A DNA stretch of 64,000 bases, from contig NZ_JBNPNH010000009.1 in assembly GCF_050314555.1 (NCBI RefSeq), positions 1 to 64,000 on the forward strand, given 5' to 3'. Positions 8,376 to 19,300 of the stretch are shown one piece after another (position 1 is the first letter of the stretch; every line of letters starts with the position of its first letter). The translations under genes and the position numbers were made by a program. The stretch is from Spyradosoma sp004558035 (GTDB lineage: Bacteria; Verrucomicrobiota; Verrucomicrobiia; Opitutales; UBA953). The notes below the pieces were generated by a model. That model saw only the letters and a list, made by a program, of their open reading frames with translations. It did no database searches and had not been told where the DNA came from.

Positions 8376-8410
8376 ACGTTCCCGCGAATCGCTCGCGGGA
8401 ACGTTTTTTT
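8376..8410 (+). terminator. Intrinsic terminator of rpmI-rplT made of an inverted pair of CGTTCCCGC
   Basis: Perfect 12-bp stem: ACGTTCCCGCGA (8376-8387), loop ATCGC, TCGCGGGAACGT (8393-8404), followed by T6 (8405-8410). It starts 29 bp after the rplT stop. Both arms are complete copies of the genome-wide word, arranged as in uptake-sequence terminators. Confidence 0.9.
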
Positions 8411-8891
8411 CGGGAAACGGGGGAACCGCGAATTTTCGCGAATGAGCGCGAATTTCACAGGAGGGCAAGCGTCCCGCTCGCTTTCGGAAATCTCTCCTTC
8501 ACAAACGCCCTTTAAGATTTTCCGAAGACCGCCGAATCAAGGAAGGTCAAAGAAAGCTTTTTAAAGGCGAGGCAGCTTTCCTGCCGCTTTCCCGGAATCC
8601 GCCCGCGCGGACTCTTCTCTTTTTTCAACGGAATTGCGGGGATTTTGAGGAATTTCTTTTGAGGAGCGGGGTTTCTCGAAGGCTTTTCGCTTCGCATGAA
8701 ATGCGGAACAAAAATAACCCCATGCGGCGACGCCGCTTGGGGGCGAGGTCGAAAAAAACACGCGCCTGAAAGGCGCAACTCCCCGCGGATTTTTCGGAAC
8801 CGCGAATTTTTGCAGGAGGCGACCGTCCGCCTGCCGTTCAAGCTCCTCCCTTTCGCGCCCCGCGGCGAAGGCGTTCCCGCGAAATTTGGAT
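8411..8891. repeat. Gene-free spacer with dispersed intergenic hairpin repeats
   Basis: No convincing gene between rplT and glgP. Modules seen: a GCGAATTTTCGCGAATGAGCGCGAATT phrase family at about 8428-8457; AGGAGGGCAAGCGTCCCGCTCGC at about 8458-8482; a GTCAAAGAAAGCTTTTTAAAGGCGAGGCAG segment with GGAATTGCGGGGATTTTGAGG at about 8545-8660; a hairpin CCCCATGCGGC-GAC-GCCGCTTGGGG near 8718-8742; and AGGCGACCGTCCGCCTGCC near 8816-8836. Relatives of these modules occur at 12600-12940 and 20200-20520. Short open frames here look like repeats, not genes. Confidence 0.5.
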
Positions 8892-8919
8892 TTGCGCGCC
8901 GCCCGCTTTCTGCTATGCT
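8892..8919 (+). promoter_or_regulatory. Predicted promoter of glgP
   Basis: TTGCGC (8892-8897), 16-bp spacer, TATGCT (8914-8919). The ATG is 49 bp beyond the -10 box, so the leader would be about 40 nt. The TATGCT -10 form is the same as at rluB. Motif-based prediction. Confidence 0.4.
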
Positions 8920-8968
8920 CACTTCTTCATTTGAATTTCAGTAACACCGTAAACGTAAACAGAACATA

Positions 8969-11518
8969 ATGGCAAAAGTATCTAAGACCAAGAAAACGGC
9001 GACGCCGGCGATTCCGGCGAAACCCGAACTTCCGACGATCGCCTCTCAGGCGGACGTCGATTCGTTCAAGCAATGGATTCTCTACCATCTGCGCTGCACG
9101 CTCGCCTGCAACAAGAACACGGCGACGACGCACGACTGGCTCTTTGCCGTGAGCTGCGCGGTCCGCGACCTCATTCATCACCGCTTCATCAACACGCAGG
9201 CGGCGCACGTTTCCGCGAAGACGCGCCGCTGCTACTATCTCTCCGTCGAATACCTGATGGGGCGCCTCCTGCGCAACAATCTCTCGAGCGCCGGTCTGCT
9301 CGAAACCGCGGAAGCCGCGATGCGCGAACTCGGACTCGATCCGGAAACGATTTTCGAAGAAGAAAAGGACATGGGGCTCGGGAACGGCGGTCTCGGCCGC
9401 CTCGCCGCGTGCTTCCTCGATTCGCTCGCGACGCTCGACCTTCCCGCCGTCGGCTACGGCATCCACTATGAATTCGGCCTCTTCCGCCAGACCTTCTCGA
9501 ACGGCTACCAGGTCGAAAACGCCGACAACTGGCTCTTCTCCGGCAATCCTTGGCACGTCCGCCGCGCCACGCGCCGCGTCGAAGTCCCGCTCTACGGGAA
9601 CGTCGAGCTTTCCTACGACGAAAACGGCAATCTCAAGCCGCGCTGGGTGAACACCACGCCCATCATCGGCGTGCCCTGGGACATTCCGATCGTCGGCTAC
9701 AAGGCGAAGACGATCAACTTCCTCCGCCTCTGGGAAGCCAAGGCGACGCGCGAATTCGACTTCCACAAGTTCAACGAAGGCGGCTACATCGACGCCATCC
9801 GCGAAAAGGCGAACAGCGAGACCGTCTCCAAGGTGCTCTACCCGAACGACAAGACCGCCGTCGGCCGCCAGCTCCGCCTCGTGCAGCAGATCTTCTTCGT
9901 CTCCTGCTCGCTGCAGGACATCATCCGCCGCCACAAGAAGGAAAACGGCTCGCTCGACACGCTCGCGGAAAAGGCCGCGATCCAGCTCAACGACACGCAC
10001 CCGACGATCGCGATCCCGGAACTGATGCGCCTGCTCATGGACGTCGAAGGCTTCTCCTGGGACAAGGCGTGGTCCACGGCGACCAAGGTGTTCGCCTACA
10101 CGAACCACACGCTGCTCCCCGAAGCGCTCGAAAAGTGGAGCGTGCCGCTGTTCGAAAAGGTGCTCCCGCGCCATCTCCAGATCATTTACGAAATCAACCG
10201 CCGCTTCCTCCTCGAAGTCGAAAAGAAGTGGCCGGGCGACGAAGGCAAGAAGCGCGAGCTCTCGATCATCGAGGAAGGCGCCGTCAAGCAGGTGCGCATG
10301 GCGTATCTCGCCGTCATCACCAGCCACTCGACCAACGGCGTCGCCGCGCTCCACACGGAACTGCTCAAGCAGACCCTCTTCCACGACCTGCACGAGCTCT
10401 ATCCGGACCGCTTCAACAACAAGACCAACGGCATCACGCCGCGCCGCTGGCTGCTCGCCTGCAACAAGGGTCTTTCCGCCCTCATCGACGAAAAGATCTC
10501 CGGCGACTGGCCGAAGGATCTCGATCTGCTGCGCGGGCTCGAAAAATTCGCCGACGACGCGGACTTCCGCAAGCGCTACATGGCGGTCAAGCACGAGAAC
10601 AAGGTCGAGCTCGCCCGCATCATCAAAAAACTCTGCGGCATCGAAGTCTCGCCCGACGCGCTCTTCGACGTTCAGATCAAGCGCCTGCACGAGTACAAGC
10701 GTCAGCACCTCAACCTGCTGCACATCCTCACGCTTTACCACCGCATCCTGAACAATCCGTCGCTCGACGTCACGCCGCGCGTGTTCGTCTTCGGCGCGAA
10801 GGCGGCTCCGGGCTACGATCTCGCCAAGCACATCATCCACGCGATCAACGCCGTCGCCGAAAAGATCAACAACGATCCGCGCGTGAACGGCAAGATCAAG
10901 GTGGCGTTCCTGCCGGACTACCGCGTCTCCCTCGCGGAAAAGATCATTCCCGCGGCGGACCTCTCCGAACAGATTTCCACCGCCGGCAAGGAAGCCTCGG
11001 GAACGGGCAACATGAAGCTCGCCCTCAACGGCGCCCTCACGATCGGCACGCTCGACGGCGCCAACGTCGAAATCGGCGAGGAAGTCGGCGACGACAACAT
11101 CTTCATCTTCGGCCTCACCGTCGATGAAGTGAAGGAACTCCGCCGCCGCGGCTACAATCCCTGGGATTACTACAACCGTGACGAAGAGCTCAAGGCGATC
11201 CTCGGCTGGCTCACGAGCGACTACTTCACGCCCCAGCAGCCGGGCTCCCTCGCGCCCGTCGTCCGCAGCCTCCTCGAAGGCGGCGACCCGTTCCTCGTCC
11301 TCGCGGACTACCGCTCCTACGTCGAATGCCAGGAGCGCGTCGGCGAAGCCTTCCGCGACAAGGATCGCTGGGCGAAGATGGCGATTCTCAACACCGCGCG
11401 CGTCGGCAAGTTCTCTTCCGACCGCACGATCGCGGAATACGCGAAGGACATCTGGCGGCTCGCCCCGCTCAAGGTCGAACAGAACGACGTCGAGTGGTCC
11501 ATTTCCGCCGCGAAATAA
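8969..11518 (+). CDS. glgP: Glycogen/starch/alpha-glucan phosphorylase (GT35)
   Basis: Releases glucose-1-phosphate from alpha-1,4-glucans using phosphate and PLP, in the cytoplasm. At 849 aa it is slightly longer than E. coli GlgP, with an Ala/Lys/Thr-rich N-terminal tail before the catalytic body. Diagnostic blocks: GNGGLGRLAACFLDS, AIQLNDTHPTIAIPELMR, NKTNGITPRRWL, VQIKRLHEYKRQ, and the PLP site EASGTGNMKLALNG with the Schiff-base Lys683. Works with MalQ (5998) in storage polysaccharide turnover; no synthesis genes (glgA/B/C) are in the window. The leader lacks a Shine-Dalgarno motif. Ends in a strong terminator at 11539. Confidence 0.97.
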   Translation: MAKVSKTKKTATPAIPAKPELPTIASQADVDSFKQWILYHLRCTLACNKNTATTHDWLFAVSCAVRDLIHHRFINTQAAHVSAKTRRCYYLSVEYLMGRLLRNNLSSAGLLETAEAAMRELGLDPETIFEEEKDMGLGNGGLGRLAACFLDSLATLDLPAVGYGIHYEFGLFRQTFSNGYQVENADNWLFSGNPWHVRRATRRVEVPLYGNVELSYDENGNLKPRWVNTTPIIGVPWDIPIVGYKAKTINFLRLWEAKATREFDFHKFNEGGYIDAIREKANSETVSKVLYPNDKTAVGRQLRLVQQIFFVSCSLQDIIRRHKKENGSLDTLAEKAAIQLNDTHPTIAIPELMRLLMDVEGFSWDKAWSTATKVFAYTNHTLLPEALEKWSVPLFEKVLPRHLQIIYEINRRFLLEVEKKWPGDEGKKRELSIIEEGAVKQVRMAYLAVITSHSTNGVAALHTELLKQTLFHDLHELYPDRFNNKTNGITPRRWLLACNKGLSALIDEKISGDWPKDLDLLRGLEKFADDADFRKRYMAVKHENKVELARIIKKLCGIEVSPDALFDVQIKRLHEYKRQHLNLLHILTLYHRILNNPSLDVTPRVFVFGAKAAPGYDLAKHIIHAINAVAEKINNDPRVNGKIKVAFLPDYRVSLAEKIIPAADLSEQISTAGKEASGTGNMKLALNGALTIGTLDGANVEIGEEVGDDNIFIFGLTVDEVKELRRRGYNPWDYYNRDEELKAILGWLTSDYFTPQQPGSLAPVVRSLLEGGDPFLVLADYRSYVECQERVGEAFRDKDRWAKMAILNTARVGKFSSDRTIAEYAKDIWRLAPLKVEQNDVEWSISAAK

Positions 11519-11538
11519 GCGCTCTCCGGAAAAAACAG

Positions 11539-11580
11539 GAACGTTCCCGCGCCTCACCGCGCGGGAACGTTCTTTTTTTT
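11539..11580 (+). terminator. Intrinsic terminator of glgP made of an inverted pair of CGTTCCCGC
   Basis: Perfect 14-bp stem GAACGTTCCCGCGC (11539-11552), loop CTCACC, GCGCGGGAACGTTC (11559-11572), then an eight-T run (11573-11580). A short A run on the left could let it serve the convergent gene at 11600 as well. Second case of the dispersed word forming a terminator. Confidence 0.9.
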
Positions 11581-11599
11581 CGTGTTCCGAAAAAACGCC

Positions 11600-12553
11600 T
11601 CAGGCGTTCCCGCCCCGCAGCGCGCCGAGCGAATCGACGAGCTGCGCGGGCGTGCTCGCGCCCACGAGAACGCTCGTCACGAGCGGGTTTCCCAGCAGCC
11701 ACGCGATCGCGTACTGCGCGAGCGTCTGCCCGCGTTCCCGCGCGATCGCGTCGAGACGGCGAGCCTCGGCGATTTTCTCCGGCGTGACCTGCTCGCGCCT
11801 GAGAAAACCGCTCGGTTTCGCGGCGCGGGAATTTTCGGGAACGCCGTTCAGATATTTGTCGCTGAGCAGGCCCTGCGCGAGCGGCGAAAACGCGATGAAG
11901 CCCGCGCCCTCGCGCCGAGCCGTCTCCAGCTTCTCCGCTTCGGGCGAACGCTCGAAAAGATTGTACCGATCCTGAAAAATCAGGCAGGGCGTGCCGTTCC
12001 CGCGGAGCAGGGCGCAGGCGCGCGCCGCGACGTCGGCGGGAAATTTCGACAGCCCGACGTAGAGCGCCTTGCCCGCGCGGACAAGGTCGGAAAGGGCGCC
12101 GACGGTCTCTTCCACGGGCGTCTCCGCGTCGTAGCGGTGCGCGTAAAAAATGTCGAAATAATCCAGCCCCGTGCGGCGCAGGCTCTGGTCGCAGCTCGCG
12201 ATCAGGCTCTTGCGCGACGTGCCGTCGCCGTAGGGTCCCTGCCACATGCGGTGCCCCGCCTTGGACGAAACGACGATCTCGTCGCGGTGCCCCGCGAGAT
12301 TGCGCCGCAGCATCTTCCCGAAATTCTCTTCGGCGGACCCGGGAGGCGGACCGTAGTTGTTCGCCAGATCGAAGTGCGTGACGCCGCGCTCGAACGCCGT
12401 GAGCAGGATTTTCTCCGCGTTCGCGAAATCGTCGATCCCGCCGAAGTTGTGCCAGAGCCCGAGCGAGATTTTCGGCAGGCGCAGCCCGGAAGCGCCGCAG
12501 CGGGCGTAGGGCATTTCGGGAACGGCGGGAACGCTGTCTTTTTCGTTTTCCAT
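11600..12553 (-). CDS. Aldo/keto reductase (YghZ/Gpr-like)
   Basis: NADPH-dependent oxidoreductase with an (alpha/beta)8 barrel; relatives of this subgroup reduce glyceraldehyde-3-phosphate or methylglyoxal. About 317 aa. Tetrad regions visible: Asp and Tyr in FDLANNYG, Lys in VVSSKAG, His in FYAHRYD. MRCGASGLRLP-like start (YARCGASGLRLPKISLGLW) and VGLSKFPADVA follow family order. I chose the ATG at 12553 (MENEKDSV); a longer reading would need a TTG at 12589 and adds only a basic stretch. Convergent with glgP and sharing the terminator region at 11539-11580. The true substrate cannot be told from sequence. Confidence 0.85.
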   Translation of the reverse strand: MENEKDSVPAVPEMPYARCGASGLRLPKISLGLWHNFGGIDDFANAEKILLTAFERGVTHFDLANNYGPPPGSAEENFGKMLRRNLAGHRDEIVVSSKAGHRMWQGPYGDGTSRKSLIASCDQSLRRTGLDYFDIFYAHRYDAETPVEETVGALSDLVRAGKALYVGLSKFPADVAARACALLRGNGTPCLIFQDRYNLFERSPEAEKLETARREGAGFIAFSPLAQGLLSDKYLNGVPENSRAAKPSGFLRREQVTPEKIAEARRLDAIARERGQTLAQYAIAWLLGNPLVTSVLVGASTPAQLVDSLGALRGGNA

Positions 12554-12702
12554 GGCGAAAAAATACGCGCCCCGACGCTCCCGGCGCAAGCGCGCAGTTG
12601 CGATTCAAGATCTTTGAAACCGCGAATTCCCGCGAATGAACGCGAATTCCTACAGGAGGGTGAGCGTCCCCGCTTGCCCGCCCAAAAACCGAAAAGTCAA
12701 GG

Positions 12703-12733
12703 AAAGTTAAAGAAAAGTTTTAGTGGAGAGGCG
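12703..12733 (-). repeat. Left copy of a perfect 31-bp inverted repeat
   Basis: The 31 bases here (beginning AAAGTTAAAGAAAAG and ending GTGGAGAGGCG) are the exact reverse complement of 20465-20495. The pair brackets the 13393-20040 surface-protein gene with its promoter. A diverged relative (GTCAAAGAAAGC...GGCGAGGCAG) occurs near 8548. Confidence 0.75.
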
Positions 12734-13005
12734 GCATTCTTGTCGCTTCCTTGGAATCCGCATGCGCAAACTTTTCTTTTTCAACAGGGATTGCGGGGAT
12801 TTTGAGGGATTTCTTTTTGGGGGCGAAGGCATTCCTGCCTTCGTCCGTGCGGTATTCGATTTCCCGCAGACGTATTTTCGCCGCGCGGCGTTTCCTCGCC
12901 CCATGACGAAGACGTGGACGTCTTCGCCCCCAACTTGCCCGAAAATCTCCCCCGCAGAAACTCCCCTTTAAGCTTCCTTCCCTTCCTCCGCCGTCACCAT
13001 TCTTC

Positions 13006-13345
13006 CGGTTAAAAATACCGAGGCAATACCGAAATTTTGACCACGGAAAACACGGAAAAGCACGGAAATTTTTTGGGCGGACGCTCTCGGGAACGCGAAG
13101 TTTCCCCGCAAAGACGCCAAGACGCAAAGATTTTTGGAGAAATGACGCGATTTTCACGGGAACGCCGCCCGAAATTCGTGAAAATTCGTGTCAATTCGCG
13201 GTTAAAAACTTTCCTTAACTTCCTTTGACTTCGCGGTCGAAAATCTTCGCGTTCTTTGCGTTAAAATCAGACTTATATTTTATAGTTTTACAATTCCCTT
13301 TATTCATGCGGCTTGCAGGGCGTTCCCCCTCGGTATTTTTAACCG
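13006..13345. repeat. 340-bp segment bounded by 18-bp perfect inverted repeats (MITE-like)
   Basis: CGGTTAAAAATACCGAGG at 13006-13023 is the exact reverse complement of 13328-13345. The enclosed 304 bp are non-coding and contain the CACGGAAAACACGG, GACGCCAAGACGCAAAG and TTCGTGAAAATTCGTG phrases plus a TTGACTTCGCGGTC box shared with 20500-20512. No clear target-site duplication was found next to the ends. Could be a small non-autonomous element or two chance-opposed dispersed repeats. Confidence 0.45.
13256..13284 (+). promoter_or_regulatory. Candidate promoter of the PEP-CTERM surface protein gene
   Basis: TTGCGT (13256-13261), 17-bp spacer, TTTATA (13279-13284) in the only AT-rich stretch ahead of the gene. 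This leaves a leader of about 100 nt which contains the right arm of the inverted repeat (13328-13345). The start codon at 13393 has no Shine-Dalgarno sequence. Low-confidence motif call. Confidence 0.3.
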
Positions 13346-13392
13346 CCCATAATCAACCAAATTTTCATTTAAAACACCTTTAACAGTTCACC

Positions 13393-16300
13393 ATGAAGAC
13401 GAAACGCCTGTTCATCTCTACGCTTATCGCCGCCGCGGCGATGGGACTCTCCGCCTACGCGAACGAGGCGGCGACGCAGACGACACACATCATCGCCGAA
13501 ACCGACGCCCCCGAAGGCGCCGACCAAATCCTCCCGCTCGCCGACGCGCCCGCCGCAGAAGACGCCGACGCGCCCGCCGCCGAGGAAGCGCAGGACGAAG
13601 CCGACGCGCTCGAACTCCTCCTCGCCGACGACGCCCTCGTCGAGCTCGACGAAGCCGCGGCGCCGGACGAACTTTCCACCGAAACCATGATGCGCGAGTG
13701 GATCGCGCGCTACGCCGCCGCCGCGCGCTTCGCGGGAATCCGCGCCGTCAAGGGCACGGGCGGAGGGCTCTCCTCCGGCGGCGCGCTCGCGACCGCGGGC
13801 GCCGAGCTCGCCGTTCCCGCCGCGACGCCGACGCCTTCCGTCTCCGTTCCCGCCGCGGGAACGGTCTCGCTCGCGGACACGCTCACGCGCGCTTCCATCG
13901 CCGCGGACGTCTCCCTCGGCTCGTCGAGCGCCTCCGACGCGGGAACGCCCGCCGCCGTCGCGACGACGTCTTCCTCTTCCGGCGCGAGCGCGATTCTTCC
14001 CGCCGCCTTCTTCAGCACGCGCGGCGTTTTCGCCGCCGTTCCCGCGGCGACTGCCTCCTACTCTCTCGCAAGCTCTTCCCCCGTCGCCGCCGCCGCGATG
14101 AGCGCTAACGCGTCCGGCGCGGAGTACACCATAAGCACCAGCGGAGATCCGCGTCTTACGAGCGCGACGGCTGACGATACGATTATCTTCAATTTGGCGT
14201 CAGGGCACCTCAATGGCGACAGAAACGCGACTCGCACCGTCGCGGCAGCAGTGCGAATCGATCGGTTGAATATCACGGACGGGTATTCCGGTTGCACGTA
14301 TGTCTTCAATAACACTGTTACGGGGACGGGAGCTTTCTCTTTTGGAGGAACCACGGGCGCCAATAATCAGAAATATACGTTCAACGGAGACGTGAGCGGA
14401 TATTCTGGGGCCGTCACGATTGCCAGCGGCAAATATGCAACGCTGACGTTCACCAACAAAACCGGCACGGGAACGATTACGGCGACGAACGCTTCGAGTG
14501 TTCTGAATCTGACCGGAGCGACGGTCAACAACTCGGCGATTTCGGTCTCCACCGTGAACATCGGCGGCGCTACGTCTTTCGTCAAGACGACGGACTTGAA
14601 TTCCGGCAACATTGTTCTTGCGAGCGGCGCCGCGATGAACATCGCTTCGACGGGGGCGTTGGACTTGTCGTCCTCGACTCTCAACGCGTCGAACGGAACG
14701 GTTTCGATCGCCACCGACGGCTCGCTCGACCTCTCCGGCGCGCGCGTCTCGCTCGGGAGCGCGATTCAGAACTTGGGCACGGTGACGGTTTCCGCCGCGA
14801 CGGTGTTCAACCTGACACAGACGGGCACGACGAGGCTCATCTCCGGCGGGACGATCAACGGTTGGGATTCGCTCACGAGCTCCAACAACTTCACCTACAA
14901 CGGCGCGGCGATTACGGTTGGCCGCCAGCTGACTTCTTCCGAGGCGGGCGTCGTGAGCTACGATGCGTCTGCGACGGCGAAAACACTGACTTGGACCGGA
15001 GCCGGTTCCTCAGTCTGGAAGGCTGTCACGATTGCCGAAACATCGCCGGCGACGCCGTGGCAGGACAACAGCTCCAGCACCGCTGAGGCGTTTTATAACG
15101 GCGACTCCGTGACGTTCTCCGGCGATGCGACCGTGACTGTCGCTGCGGGCGGCGTTACCGCGGGAACGGTGAACATCACCGCGGGAACGGTCTCGTTCAC
15201 GGGCGGCACGATCACGGCTCTCGGCGGCGTGTCCGTCACGGGCGGAACGCTTTCGGTCGGCGCGAACAACACGGCTCTCGGGACGAACACGATTACGCTT
15301 TCCGGAGGCACATTGTTGGCGGCGAGCGCCACGGGAACGCTCGCGAACGCCGTGAACGTTGCGGCGGCGAGCATTATCGATACGCAGGGAAACACGCTGA
15401 CGCTCTCCGGCGCGGTTTCCGGCTCGGGAACGCTGACGAAGCAGGGCGCGGGAACGCTGAAGCTCGCCACCGGATTCGGCGGGACCGGTGACACGCGTTG
15501 GACGGCCGGAAACCTCGTCGTGGGCTCCGGGACACTGCAGTGGGGACAGGGCGACACCAACCCGGCGATTGCGAATCAGATGAAGGCGTTGGGGGAAACG
15601 ATTTCGGTCTCTTCCGGTGCCAACTTGAAAATCCATCTTTGGACCCAAACGAGACTGACCACAAGTACCACCGATAAAGTCGCGGTAACTTCGAAAATCA
15701 TCCTGAACGGAACTTCCACTTTGGAGACAATGGACGGGTCCTACTATTTCTCCGGAGGAATTCAGGTCGGCGACGGCACGAACGCCGGAACCGGTACGTT
15801 CACGGCGAATTGGAGGAAAGGACACGTCATCGGCTCGTTGAGCGGAGCAGGAACGTTCACGATCAACGAACAGGCGGGAAACGACGACCGTGCGGCTATT
15901 TTTTCTATCGCCGGCGACGGAGGATTCAACGGTACGGTCAATTTCAATTATAAGAGCGGTGGCAGTAGCGCAGGAGCAGAACTGCACCTGCTGACGGAAA
16001 ATGCCTTGAAAAACGCGACCGTCAATCTGACGTCCGCCGTTAGTGAAAAGACTGCTACGCTTTCGCTTGACGCGGCGACGGTCAACATCAAAGGACTGAC
16101 GGGGACGTCGGCTGGTCGCGTCGTCGCCGCGACAGCGGGCAACACGCTCGCGATTGCGACCGAAACCGGAGCGACCAACACTTTTTGGGGCACGGTGGGC
16201 ACGAGTTCGTCCGCGGTGGGACTTTCCGTCAGCGGCTCGGGCACGCAGGCCTTCACGGGAACGAGCTACTTCTCGACGGTTTCCGTCGGCGCCGGCGCGA

Positions 16301-19300
16301 CGCTCGACCTTTCCGGCACGGTGAACATCGCGGGAACGACGACCGTCGGCTCCGGTGGCACGCTCGACGTTTCCGGCGGGAACGTCACGTTCGGCGGCGC
16401 GTTCACGACGGAAGGCTCGGCAAAGCTTGTGCTGGGCACGCTCAGCGCGGACACGGCGGCGATTTTGGCGACGGGGGCTGTGACGATTTCGGGCGGAACG
16501 ATTTTCGACATGACGGACGCGATCGACATGACGGAAGCGAGCGCGAGCCTGAAGCTCGTTGCCGGGTCGAGCGTCGTTGCGGACGGACTGGGCATCGCGA
16601 ACATCTACGTCGGCGGCAAGCTCGTCAACCAGCGCGGGATCGCGAGGTTCTCGGTTTCGGACGCTGGCGTGCTTACGCTTGATTCTTACACGGCGGGCGT
16701 TAATTACTCCCTTACTTGGACCGGCGGTGACGCCGACGTGTGGAAGGTGAACGGCAGCGGCTGGACGAAGGACGAAGGCTCCACCGCCGAGAATTTCCAG
16801 GACGGCGACTCCGTGACGTTCTCGATCGCGGGAGCGCAGGTGAGCGTCGATGGCACGGTCAATCCTGAGGCGATTGCGGTTTCCGCGAACACGACGTTCA
16901 AGGGCACGGGCGCGACGGTGAACGTCGCGAAGAATTCTCTGACGATTTCCGGAGGCGCGACGCTCGAAATTCAAAAAGGCGTCACGTTGGATTTGGGCTC
17001 GGATTCCGATGCGATCGGTTCGAGCAACGCGAAACTGAATCTTTCCGGATCGGGGACAGTCAAATACGTCTATACGGGGAACAATGGCACCGATAGCGGG
17101 GTTTTCATAGCCGATTCTTTCACGGGAACGCTTGATTACTACGGAAATCTTAATTGGAGTCAGTATGAAGGAGGCTCTCCGATTTCTTTTTCGGATTCCG
17201 TGACGATTCGCCTGTCAAAGTCAGAGGGACAGACGTCCGCCGGTTTTTGGGGCGGTTCCGATCGCACGTTCAAAAATGATTTTATATTCGGAACGGACTA
17301 CGACATCAATGTCGGCGGCGGAAGTCTGAGGTTGGAAGGCGCCGTGGACGCTGCCGGGAAGACGCTGACTGTCAAAGGCGGGAACACACTCACTTTCGCC
17401 GGCGCGGCGACCGTCGGCACGCTGAATCAAACCGCGGGAACGCTGGACATCAGTGGAACCGAGGCGAAGAACATCACGAATTTGACTCTTGCCGGCACCC
17501 GGACGAACATTTCCGGCAATCTTGCCGTTTCCAGCAATATCTCCGTCTGCAATGCGGCGACCGTGACGCAGACCGCGGGAACGGTTTCCGCTGTACGCCT
17601 TCTCCTAAACGACAGCAACGCCACGAAAGCGAGCTCGTACACGTTGCAGGGCGGCGTGCTCAACATCACGGGCACAGGGAAAACCGACAGCACGACGGAG
17701 AACGCGATTCTTATCGGGCACTGGCCTGACACCAACACCCCGAATAACACGAGCAAACTGACGGTTTCCGGCGGCACGCTGAACGCGCTTTCCGGCTACA
17801 CCTTGGTTTCGTGGGACGGCAAGGGGGAATTGGAAATCTCCGACGGCACGGCGAATCTTTACGCGATTTCTCTGAACAGCCAGCGCGCCAACGCGGCGAC
17901 CGTCACGCTTTCGGGCGGGCGTTTGAATCTTGGGCAAGGCGGGTTGATCGTCGGAACCGCTCTCAACGAGACCGTCACGCTTTCGGGAGGTACGCTCGGC
18001 GCATTGGCCAACTGGACTTCGGCGATGAATATGAGAGTCACCGGCGCCGTGACGATAGACACGACGAAACAGGTCGTTCGTGCGGAGGGAATCTCGGCGA
18101 ATGCCGACGGGAACGTTGGTTCGGCGATTGAGCTTTCCGGCGAGCTTTCCGGCGCGGGAACGCTGACGGTGAAGGGCACAGGCAAGCTGACGCTTTCGGG
18201 AGCGAACTCCTACACGGGCGGCACGACGATCGAGAACGGCACGCTCGTCGCGGGCAGCGCGAGCGCGCTCGGCTCGGGACCGGTGACGGCGGCGGGAAGC
18301 ACCGGCGTGGACGAAGTGACGCTGAAGGTCGGCGCAAGCGCGGATGCGGCGCTGACGATTGAGAACGACATTTCCGTTTCGTCGGGCAAGACGCTGATTT
18401 TGGAATCCACGAATGCCGACAACAAGCTGATGGGAACCATCTCGGGCGAGAACGGCGCGCTGAAGCTCGCGTCGGGAACGCTGGAAATCGCGGGAGCGTC
18501 TTCGCTGAAGCTTGTGAAAGTGGGCGATGGCGCAGTGCTTAAGTTCAGTGGAGAGACGACTTCCATTGTGGACAGCAAGGACGGCGCTCTCGTGGACGGC
18601 GGCGGCAAACTGGTGTTCAGCTCGGAAACGGCGACCGTGTCCCGAATCCTTTTGAACACTTGGTATGGTGATTCTTCTGGAAACGCCATTCCGAGCACGG
18701 CGAGCGCGCTCGCGGAAGTCTCCGGCGGCATCGTGAACGTCACGAGCAGCAGCCAAGACGGGGCGATTTCCATCGGCTCGGGCGCGAGCACGCACAGCCA
18801 TACGCTCACGATTTCCGGCGGCGTTTTGAACGCGACGGCGGGAACGACGACCTTGGGCTACAGCTCTGCGGGAACGCTTGCGGTCGCCGGCGGCGAAGCG
18901 AATCTGAAGGGCGTTGTATTCGGCCTTAGCGGAGTGAACTCCGCCGGGACTCTGAAAGTGAGCGGCGGACGCTTGAACGTCGGCGAAAGCGGCATTACAT
19001 CGGGAGGAGGAAGCGGCACGAAAACGATTTCCTTCTCTGACGCGACCATCGGCGCGCTTGATTCGTGGAGCAGCGCGGCGGGTCTTGGAATTTCGCTTAC
19101 CGGCGCCGTGATTTTCGACACGACGAAGATGGTCGCGTCGACTTCGGAGTCGGCGACGGCGTCCACGACGGACACGGCGGGAACGACGATCACGCTTGCC
19201 GGCGCGCTTTCCGGAAGCGGCACGCTGACGAAGGTCGGCGCGGGAACGCTGAAGCTGACGGGCGACAATTCCGCCTTCACAGGCAACGTGAAGCTCTCCG

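Larger units (their letters stand above)
12554..13392. repeat. 839-bp gene-free spacer packed with dispersed repeats
   Basis: No plausible gene. From left to right: GCGAATTCCCGCGAATGAACGCGAATTCC (about 12620-12650); GGAGGGTGAGCGTCCCCGCTTGCCC (about 12656-12679); a 31-bp unit at 12703-12733 that recurs inverted at 20465; GGATTGCGGGGATTTTGAGGGATTTC (about 12785-12812), also present near 8630; hairpins GGCGAAGGCATTCCTGCCTTCGTC and GACGAAGACGTGGACGTCTTCG (12820-12927); then phrases of the type CCACGGAAAACACGGAAAAGCACGG, CGCAAAGACGCCAAGACGCAAAG and ATTCGTGAAAATTCGTGTCAATTCG inside the inverted repeat 13006-13345. The promoter of the next gene lies near 13256-13284. Confidence 0.55.

Noticed and set aside
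8376..8410. L20-binding autoregulatory RNA element near rpmI-rplT
   Set aside because: The only strong structure is downstream of rplT with a U run, i.e. a terminator; the leader upstream of rpmI is short and shows no matching fold.
12723..13228. Several 60-145-aa open frames in the spacer before the PEP-CTERM gene
   Set aside because: They coincide with dispersed non-coding repeats and hairpins and lack starts, ribosome sites or domain-like sequence.
13455..13688. 77-aa minus-strand Ser/Ala-rich open frame
   Set aside because: Reverse complement of the acidic Ala/Asp/Glu-rich segment of the surface protein.
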